Positions 1 through 5,115 of a stretch of 5,115 nucleotides of DNA are shown in pieces. Source of the stretch: Bacteroidales bacterium UBA2632. Its GTDB lineage: Bacteria > Bacteroidota > Bacteroidia > Bacteroidales > Dysgonomonadaceae. The notes below the pieces were generated by a model. It did not search any database. It saw only the letters and a program-made list of their open reading frames with translations, and had not been told where the DNA came from. The translations under genes and the position numbers were made by a program. The DNA lies in contig DENY01000155.1 of the NCBI GenBank assembly GCA_002359825.1, positions 1,080-6,194 of the forward strand, in the 5' to 3' direction. How positions within the stretch are numbered: the stretch's first letter is position 1; each line of letters opens with the position of its first letter.

Positions 1-57
1 AAAGGAGATTGCTTTAAAACAACCAACACACGAATAAAGCACACGAGCAACATCTGA

Positions 58-89
58 AAATTAAAAATGGCCGACACAAATGTCGGCCA
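58..89 (-). terminator. Rho-independent terminator of the aminotransferase gene
   Basis: Bases 68-76 (TGGCCGACA) and 81-89 (TGTCGGCCA) form a perfect 9-bp GC-rich stem around a CAAA loop. Read on the minus strand, the hairpin is followed at once by TTTTTAATTTT, the U-tract expected of an intrinsic terminator. It lies about 60 bases beyond the aminotransferase stop codon and points the right way for that gene. On the plus strand the stem is not followed by a T-run, so it is probably one-directional. Confidence 0.85.
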
Positions 90-114
90 CTACAACTAAA
101 CTATTATAACAAGA

Positions 115-139
115 GTAAAAAACATACGAGCAAAGCTCG
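115..139 (-). terminator. Weak secondary terminator-like hairpin
   Basis: Bases 127-131 (CGAGC) and 135-139 (GCTCG) pair around a 3-base loop. On the minus strand the hairpin is followed by TATGTTTTTTAC. It begins about 12 bases after the aminotransferase stop. The stem is only 5 bp, so it may be a minor terminator or 3'-end structure upstream of the stronger hairpin, or chance. Confidence 0.25.
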
Positions 140-151
140 CTACTTTCAATT

Positions 152-1349
152 TTATTTTTTCAATTTAGCTAATGCAGCTTTTATACGCCCCATTGCCTCC
201 ACCAAATTCTCATCAGAGGTTGCATATGATAGACGAATATTGTCGGGAGCACCAAAAGCACCTCCTGCAACGCAGGCAACATGCCCCTCTTCCAACAAGA
301 TAGATAGCCATATCGGCCGAATCCTTGATGCTACGTCCTTCAAACGATTTGCCAAAGAACGAACTACAATCGGGAAAAAGATAGAATGCTCCCTGTGGAT
401 CGTTTACCTCTATGCCGTCAATGTCTGATAATAAGTCAAACACCAATTTCTTTCTTCTTTCAAATGCTTGACGCATTTTTTGTACATCATCCTGATTTCC
501 CTCATAGGCTGCTAAGGCAGCTTTTTGAGATATCGAACACGGACCACTAGTATATTGACCTTGCAATTTGGAACAAGCCTTTGCAATCTCTTTTGGTGCA
601 GCCATCCAGCCAATTCTCCATCCCGTCATGGCATAGCATTTGGATACGCCATTTACAATAATCATTCTATCTGTCAACTCCTCAAACTGTGCAATGCTTT
701 CGTGCTTGCCAATATAGTTTATGTGCTCATATATTTCGTCCGAAATTACATACACCTGAGGATGTTTGTCTAACACATCGGCCAACTCTTTCAGCTCTGC
801 TTGACTATAAACACTGCCTGTAGGATTGGAAGGCGAGCACAATATTACAGCCTTGGTCTTGTCAGTAATGGCGCTTGCCAATTGATCCCCAGTAATTTTG
901 AAATCTTGATCAATACCAGCATTCACCACTACGGGTGTACCATCGGCCAATTTTACCATCTCGGGATAACTCACCCAGTAAGGTGCAGGAATAATCACCT
1001 CATCCCCCTCGTTCACCATCGCCAATATTACATTACAAATGGATTGTTTTGCGCCATTGGAACAAACAATTTGGTCGGGTGTATAAGTCAGGTTGTTTTC
1101 TTCTTTAAGTTTCTTGCAGATAGCATTTCTTAAATCAGGAAAGCCCGTAACGGGCGAATAGAATGAGAAGTTGCTGTCTATTGCTTGCTTGGCAGCCTCT
1201 TTGATGTGGTTGGGTGTAGCAAAATCGGGTTCGCCCACACTCAAGTTTATTACATCTACTCCCTTCGCTTTCAGTTCGGCGCTTTTTTGTGACATCACTA
1301 AAGTTTCCGATTCGGAAAGTGACATTAATCTGTTTGATAAATCATTCAT
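152..1349 (-). CDS. PLP-dependent aspartate-type aminotransferase, frameshifted near the C-terminus
   Basis: A cytosolic fold-type I aminotransferase (class I/II, aspartate aminotransferase Ib-like) that would move amino groups between an amino acid, probably aspartate, and 2-oxoglutarate through pyridoxal phosphate. Counting from the chosen start, visible motifs are SVGEPDF (37-43), the phosphate-binding SNGAKQ (97-102), PAPYW with the ring-stacking aromatic W125, SPSNPTG with N175, SDEIYEH with D204, and [13 protein letters not shown] with Schiff-base lysine K237 and phosphate-binding R245. After AIY (348-350) the frame is lost: the expected continuation [20 protein letters not shown], then IRLSYATS with the substrate-carboxylate arginine, lies one frame over. 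Removing one base near 296-302 restores a 398-residue protein of normal family length. As written, the frame would run to a stop at 213 with an unrelated tail and no such arginine. The ATG at 1349 is preferred to an in-frame TTG at 1418 because family similarity begins at MNDLSNRL. Either a real inactivating mutation or a sequencing error; substrate is inferred from the family. Confidence 0.9.
296..302 (-). other. Single-base frameshift site in the aminotransferase
   Basis: On the minus strand the codons GCT ATC TAT (A-I-Y) are followed by CTTGTTGGAAGAG. Read in frame this gives L-V-G-R; skipping one base gives TTG TTG GAA GAG (L-L-E-E), which joins the expected family C-terminus. One extra base, or equivalently a loss of two, explains the break. 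No long homopolymer lies at the site and no recognised programmed +1 shift motif is present. Confidence 0.85.
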
Positions 1350-1582
1350 GTGTAAAAATCTATGTTTTTGTACTACAATTTGCAGAGACGGTTCTATTAT
1401 TTTTGTTTTACTTTTCAATTATGGCGTAAAAATAGCAATAAAACTGGAAGAAATCTATCGTTTTGCTATTTATGTTGAATTATAATACCAAAATGAGAAT
1501 ATCCAACATTAAACCAATTAGGCTTTATTTTGTTAATGAGTTTAGAAAAATAAACATTAACTTTGCACCCTAAAAGTCAGCT
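1350..1582. other. Divergent intergenic region
   Basis: This AT-rich stretch separates the 5' ends of the minus-strand aminotransferase and the plus-strand DUF262 genes, so it should hold promoters for both. A clear Bacteroidota-type -7 box is visible only for the plus strand. On the minus strand the nearest matches to TAnnTTTG each miss one base (TATTTTTA at 1434-1427, TAGATTTC at 1457-1450) and none has a well-spaced -33 element, so the aminotransferase promoter cannot be placed. No Shine-Dalgarno sequence is visible before either start, as is common in this phylum. Confidence 0.6.
1558..1565 (+). promoter_or_regulatory. Putative Bacteroidota -7 promoter element for the DUF262 operon
   Basis: TAACTTTG matches the Bacteroidota primary sigma factor -7 consensus TAnnTTTG exactly. 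It lies 17 bases before the ATG at 1583, so the transcript would have a very short leader of roughly 10 bases. The best -33-like sequence, TTTTG at 1528-1532, is 25 bases upstream, longer than usual, so the -33 assignment is weak. Confidence 0.4.
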
Positions 1583-3547
1583 ATGAGTAAACGTTTATAT
1601 AGAGCAAGAAAGATAAGGAGCAGAAGAGCAGCTAGCCTAGAGAATCCAAGAATTCGTTCTATCAGGAAACTGTTAAATTACCATTTCTTGATACCTCGAT
1701 ACAAAAGAGGATATCGCTGGGGTAGGCAACAAGTAACAGATTTGTTAAATGATATTTTGTATTATCATCAAGTTCTGAAACAAAACAATCCTTTTTATTG
1801 CTTGCAACCTGTGGTGGTGAAAAAGAAAAAATGGATAGACAATGAAGAACATAAAATAGATGGATGGGAGATAATCGATGGTCAACAAAGACTCATCACC
1901 ATTTTACTCATTCTCAATTATTTGGAAACCGTTACGCCCTTAGGATTGAAAAACAAGCTAGGTGACGATCTAACTTTTTACACAATTGACTTTGATACAC
2001 GGCCCGATTACAAATACTTTTTCCAAGATAAACCATTTACCCATGAAATAATTGAGACCAATGTCGATTTCTATCACATCTCAAAAGCTTATCAGTACAT
2101 ACGTGAGTGGTTTGAACAAGACAAAGTGAAATCTATATTCAATATAGAGAACATTATACTTGACACCCTTTTGGATGTTGAAAATAATGTTTCTATTATT
2201 TGGTATGAACAGGGCGTATACGACAACAATAGACCAAATGAAGATAGCTCTATTGATCTTTTTTCAAGATTGACTGAAGACAAAGTTCCACTAACAAATG
2301 CCGAATTAATAAAAGTATTGTTGCTCCAATCAGACTACTATCCACAAGGTGAAAAAAAGTACCACCACCATAGATTATTAGAGATAGCTGCCGAATGGGA
2401 CGAAATGGAAGCAAAGCTACAAGATGATAAAATGTGGTTCTTTATCAATGATCAGTCCTATCAACCTACTTCGAGGATAGAATTCTTATTTGAATTGCTA
2501 TCAGAGACTTGGAACGACTCTAATAAAGAAGCATTAGCAAAGCTCACTTCTGATAAAGAAAAACCACAATACTTCGATTTTATTGTTTTCAAAAATCACC
2601 TAAAGAAGATAAGGATTAGATTTCGCGACAATTTGAGTGATCAGAGCCATGTGATGGACCCCATTAATGAAATATGGGATGAAGTGAAAAGTATTTTCGC
2701 CCTCTTGGACGGATGGTATAATAACCACCAACTCTTCCACTACATAGGCTTTCTATTTACCATCTACAGTGATGACAAGAAAGAATTTTTGAAAGAACTA
2801 ACGCGATTGAAACTAGACAAAGACGAGTTTTTACTGCACATTAAACATAAAATTGCTAATGAAATCAAGCTCAATAAAGATATCGAGGAGTTGAGATTTG
2901 GCAAGTCTGAAGATAAAAAATCAATCATCCGATTGCTATTGTTAATGGACATAGAAGCAATGTTGAAAAAGGATAAAGAAAACGTCCGTTTCCCATTTCA
3001 TCTATACAAAAAGGAAAAAATAAATAGCATCACACACATCAACCCTCACATACAACCAACCACAGAAATCGCAGCTCAAACTTGGTTGCAACATCACAAG
3101 CAATCTTTAATGGCATTCAAGTCAAACGCTGATAGTAATGAAACAAAAGAGATAGATCACCTATTATTCTTATTCGAGAACTTACTCACCAATTTCGACG
3201 GAGATGAGTACGCAGCAGTTTTCACAAAAACCATCGCATTCAACAATAATATAACTGGCATGAAAGAAGATGAAACGAACGCTATCCCCAATCTAGTATT
3301 AGTAGACAGTAAGACACACAGTCAACTCAACAATTCAACTTATGATGTCAAGCTACATCTCATGAAAGAGAACACCAATGGGACGTACATCCCCATTAAT
3401 ACTCGTCGAGTTTTCACAAAATTTTACTCGGAACGCCCACAGCAAGCTAATGTGTGGAATGCCACAGATAGACAAAGCTACTGCTCGGTTATCAAAACAG
3501 TTTATGATTCATATATTCAATTTCTAAGTCAACACAATGCTAAATAG
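1583..3547 (+). CDS. DUF262 protein with degenerate DUF1524 (HNH)-like C-terminus, GmrSD-like
   Basis: A 654-residue soluble protein with no signal peptide or membrane segment. Residues about 26-250 form a DUF262 (GmrS/ParB-like) domain: IPRYKRGYRWG (37-47), DGQQRLIT (99-106), the signature tied to nucleotide handling in SspE, and LFSRLTEDKVPLTNAELIK (226-244), a variant of the usual FxRxNxxGxxLxxxE segment. A helical middle follows. The end (about 468-654) recalls the DUF1524 HNH region of related proteins: FPFHLYKKEK (470-479), THINPH (484-489) where EHIxxQ or EHIxP is usual, PNLVLVDSKT (569-578) where GNLxLL is usual, then N583/N584 and W625. The His and Asn survive but the acidic residue and Gly are changed, so cleavage activity is uncertain. 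Residues 1-29 are unusually basic (12 Lys/Arg). ATG 1583 is the only plausible start before the first motif. It is the first gene of a two-gene unit. A restriction or anti-phage role is inferred from the family (GmrSD, BrxU, SspE). Confidence 0.85.
   Translation: MSKRLYRARKIRSRRAASLENPRIRSIRKLLNYHFLIPRYKRGYRWGRQQVTDLLNDILYYHQVLKQNNPFYCLQPVVVKKKKWIDNEEHKIDGWEIIDGQQRLITILLILNYLETVTPLGLKNKLGDDLTFYTIDFDTRPDYKYFFQDKPFTHEIIETNVDFYHISKAYQYIREWFEQDKVKSIFNIENIILDTLLDVENNVSIIWYEQGVYDNNRPNEDSSIDLFSRLTEDKVPLTNAELIKVLLLQSDYYPQGEKKYHHHRLLEIAAEWDEMEAKLQDDKMWFFINDQSYQPTSRIEFLFELLSETWNDSNKEALAKLTSDKEKPQYFDFIVFKNHLKKIRIRFRDNLSDQSHVMDPINEIWDEVKSIFALLDGWYNNHQLFHYIGFLFTIYSDDKKEFLKELTRLKLDKDEFLLHIKHKIANEIKLNKDIEELRFGKSEDKKSIIRLLLLMDIEAMLKKDKENVRFPFHLYKKEKINSITHINPHIQPTTEIAAQTWLQHHKQSLMAFKSNADSNETKEIDHLLFLFENLLTNFDGDEYAAVFTKTIAFNNNITGMKEDETNAIPNLVLVDSKTHSQLNNSTYDVKLHLMKENTNGTYIPINTRRVFTKFYSERPQQANVWNATDRQSYCSVIKTVYDSYIQFLSQHNAK
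3537..3547 (+). other. 11-bp gene overlap, likely translational coupling
   Basis: The second DUF262 gene's ATG (3537) lies inside the end of the first, whose TAG is at 3545-3547; the downstream gene is in the +1 frame. No Shine-Dalgarno sequence precedes this ATG, so ribosomes finishing the first gene are the likely source of initiation. This supports co-expression of the two products in a linked ratio. Confidence 0.75.
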
Positions 3548-4628
3548 AACTACCTTTTGGAATCTTTTATCCGTTTATAAAATAAACATTCCCCTCATTC
3601 AACGAGACTATGCTCTGGGGCGGAAGAGTGAAGCAGACAGAAAGGACAAACTCCTACACACCATCTACACACATCTCGAAAACAAGCAAAATCTCAACCT
3701 CGATTTTGTATACGGAAGGGTAGATTGTGACATCTTCACCCCTATCGATGGGCAAGAAAGATTGACAACACTATATCTATTGCACTGGTATATTGCAGAG
3801 AAAGAAAAAATCAGCATCGATGAGAGAAGCCTTCTCAATCGGTATGAGTATGATAATAGAGGAAGTTCACACCTATTTTGCAAAGCACTTGTCAACAATC
3901 TCCTTAAAGTTCCCTTGCATCTTCAAGTAGATGCTATTTCTGATATCATCAGAAACAAATATTGGTATAACAGCACATGGGACATAGACCCCACAATACA
4001 ATCGATGCTAGTAATAATTGATGCCATACACCAAAAATTTAGACACACAAAGGACACATCACTGTGGGAATATTTGACGCAGGAGAATAACATCACATTC
4101 GACTGGCTCGATCTTGGCAAGAAAGGATATATCTTGACCGATCATCTCTACATAAAAATGAATACAAGAGGAAAGCTACTGACTCAGTTCGAAAACTTTA
4201 AGCCCAACTTCATCCAATTCATTGCAAAGGAGTTTACTAGTAAAAAAATATTACACCCTCACTTAGGTGAGGTTACGTATGCTGATTATTTTTCTCTAAA
4301 AATAGACCAAGAATGGGCCGAAGTGTTTTGGACACTTAGAGAAGACAAATGCACCATCGATGATAGTCTGTCTGCTTATCTCCGATTTGTTACACAGCTA
4401 CTCTATCGTATCAATAACCAACAAGACAAAATCCACGATTTCAACAACTCCTTTGTGCAATATCAAGAAGTGTATAGCAAAGAAGAGAATCTTTTGTTTC
4501 TCTTTAATAGCTTCGACAGACTATATGAAATGGTGATAAATCAGGGAAAGGCGGACAAAGAGAGTATTGATAGTTTCATAGATGCTATAAAGGAAGAAGT
4601 AGCGATGATTGTTCAGGAAAGTGAATGA
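3537..4628 (+). CDS. Second DUF262 protein, short form without a visible nuclease domain
   Basis: A 363-residue soluble protein that is essentially one DUF262 domain of a different subtype from its upstream neighbour. Motifs in order are NIPLIQRDYALGR (17-29), LDFVYGR (55-61), PIDGQERLTTLYLLHWY (69-85), WDIDPTIQSMLVIIDAIHQKF (148-168, in two parts around DPTI) and YIKMNTRGKLLTQFENFK (205-222), a good match to the DUF262 signature FxRxNxRGxxLTxFE. The DGQQR core reads DGQER (CAA GAA AGA), a change one base away from Gln. No HNH or DUF1524 motif is seen. From memory, relatives with the YALGR and LYIKMNxRG motifs are usually longer; this frame closes with TGA at 4626-4628 and no continuation appears in other frames, so it may be a natural short form or a C-terminal truncation. 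It probably works with the upstream protein, perhaps as a sensing or nucleotide-binding partner; that role is inference. Confidence 0.8.
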   Translation: MLNRTTFWNLLSVYKINIPLIQRDYALGRKSEADRKDKLLHTIYTHLENKQNLNLDFVYGRVDCDIFTPIDGQERLTTLYLLHWYIAEKEKISIDERSLLNRYEYDNRGSSHLFCKALVNNLLKVPLHLQVDAISDIIRNKYWYNSTWDIDPTIQSMLVIIDAIHQKFRHTKDTSLWEYLTQENNITFDWLDLGKKGYILTDHLYIKMNTRGKLLTQFENFKPNFIQFIAKEFTSKKILHPHLGEVTYADYFSLKIDQEWAEVFWTLREDKCTIDDSLSAYLRFVTQLLYRINNQQDKIHDFNNSFVQYQEVYSKEENLLFLFNSFDRLYEMVINQGKADKESIDSFIDAIKEEVAMIVQESE

Positions 4629-4950
4629 AGAGAGCTAGGATTTGAATAATAGATTGAAATTGTGAGAGCTATCTGTTAGTTTGTAATTACTTCAAATTTC
4701 CAACTAGCAATCAACAAGCTAATAAGCTTGAGTAAATCAAAATATTTTAGGTTACTAAAGTCAGCTTTTGAATATTTTTTTATTACAATTACCACTTCCC
4801 TTAACGACCAATTGAAATAAAAAAGTTGAACCGTCACCCACCATTTAGTGCCACTCTTTAATCAATATATTCAGTGATTCAGACAACCTGGATCCGAAGT
4901 ATAACACCACCGCAAACATATCCCATTCATGATCAGCAACATTACATATC
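4629..4950. other. Intergenic stretch with no supported gene
   Basis: This AT-rich region is dense in stops in all frames and shows no coding motif. An 8-bp direct repeat GAGAGCTA occurs at 4630-4637 and 4664-4671. A 6-bp hairpin (CAAGCT at 4715-4720, AGCTTG at 4725-4730) has no T-run after it, so no convincing terminator for the DUF262 operon is visible. No tRNA, rRNA or mobile-element end was recognised. Confidence 0.5.
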
Positions 4951-5115
4951 ATTTCATAAAAACCTCCATTTTTGCAGGCCTACAAAATCTAATTTCATAA
5001 AAAATTCACACTTTTGTAGGGATACAAAACCTCTTTTTAAAAATAAAACACCTTTTGTAGGCCTACAAGACCACTTTTTAAAAATAAAACGACATTTGTA
5101 GGCCTACAAAAATAG
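4951..5115. repeat. Array of four 18-bp palindromes at 41-42 bp period, probably continuing past the window
   Basis: Four copies related to TTTTGTAGGCCTACAAAA lie at 4970-4987, 5012-5029, 5053-5070 and 5094-5111, with centres 42, 41 and 41 bp apart. Copy 4 has a perfect 16-bp core palindrome. Copy 1 has one arm mismatch (GCA for GTA), copy 3 one outer mismatch, and copy 2 keeps both 7-base arms but has GGGA in place of GGCC at the centre. The linkers are repeated too: 5030-5052 and 5071-5093 agree at 21 of 23 positions, while 4988-5011 and the stretch before copy 1 are more diverged but share ATTTCATAAAAA. It is therefore a tandem repeat whose copies are most alike at the right edge. The function is unknown; candidates are a protein-binding site array, an RNA hairpin array or a non-autonomous repeat family. 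Copies with such similar linkers are not CRISPR. Confidence 0.85.

Noticed and set aside
296..302. Programmed ribosomal frameshift in the aminotransferase
   Set aside because: No recognised slippery motif or rare-codon/stop arrangement is present, and programmed shifting is not known for this enzyme family.
1350..1418. Upstream TTG start giving the aminotransferase 23 more residues
   Set aside because: The added residues do not resemble the family N-terminus, the codon is TTG, and the ATG at 1349 gives the expected MNDLSNRL start.
240..1485. Several plus-strand open frames opposite the aminotransferase
   Set aside because: They are antisense shadows of a gene with unmistakable aminotransferase motifs and show no domain signatures of their own.
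4715..4730. Hairpin CAAGCT-AATA-AGCTTG as terminator of the DUF262 operon
   Set aside because: The stem is only 6 bp, AT-rich outside the core, and not followed by a T-run; it is about 90 bases past the stop.
4740..4787. AAAATATT / AATATTTT inverted pair followed by a T-run
   Set aside because: The stem is pure A/T with a loop of over 20 bases and would be too weak for an intrinsic terminator.
4874..5101. Open frame of 75 codons with repeated HFCRPTK/HFCRDTK-like peptides
   Set aside because: It lies over the palindromic repeat array. The peptide repeat follows from the DNA repeat, whose 41-bp period is not a multiple of three, so the peptide drifts out of phase. No start signal or domain is seen.
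4951..5115. CRISPR array
   Set aside because: Repeated units are regularly spaced, but the linkers are themselves near-identical AT-rich repeats rather than unique spacers, and no cas gene is present.

Overview
The window looks like a piece of a low-GC genome from the phylum Bacteroidota, probably Bacteroidales. The aminotransferase reads like the Bacteroidales class I/II form (start [20 protein letters not shown]). There are no Shine-Dalgarno sequences before the genes, and a TAACTTTG box matching the Bacteroidota -7 consensus TAnnTTTG precedes the first DUF262 gene. The genus cannot be given from sequence alone.

Layout. Bases 1-151 hold the 3' flank of a minus-strand gene, with a strong intrinsic terminator (9-bp perfect stem). 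Bases 152-1349 (minus) encode a PLP-dependent aspartate-type aminotransferase. Its reading frame is broken by one extra base near 296-302, about 48 codons before the end. Bases 1350-1582 are a divergent intergenic region with a likely promoter for the plus-strand genes. Bases 1583-3547 and 3537-4628 (plus) are two overlapping genes, both with DUF262 (GmrS/ParB-like) N-terminal domains. The first is a 654-residue protein whose C-terminus resembles a degenerate DUF1524 HNH region. The second is a 363-residue protein of a different DUF262 subtype with no visible nuclease module. Bases 4629-5115 carry no convincing gene. Their last 165 bases are an array of four 18-bp palindromes at a 41-42 bp period that probably runs past the window edge.

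How it fits together. The aminotransferase is ordinary amino-acid metabolism and is transcribed away from the DUF262 pair, so it is probably unrelated to it. The 11-bp overlap of the two DUF262 genes implies co-transcription and translational coupling, and so a two-protein unit. DUF262 proteins such as GmrSD, BrxU and SspE are type IV restriction or modification-dependent anti-phage proteins. A defence role is therefore the leading inference, but nothing in the window proves it. In sampled 60-base stretches the first DUF262 gene is 30-33% GC and the aminotransferase 43%, in line with an accessory insertion beside a core gene.
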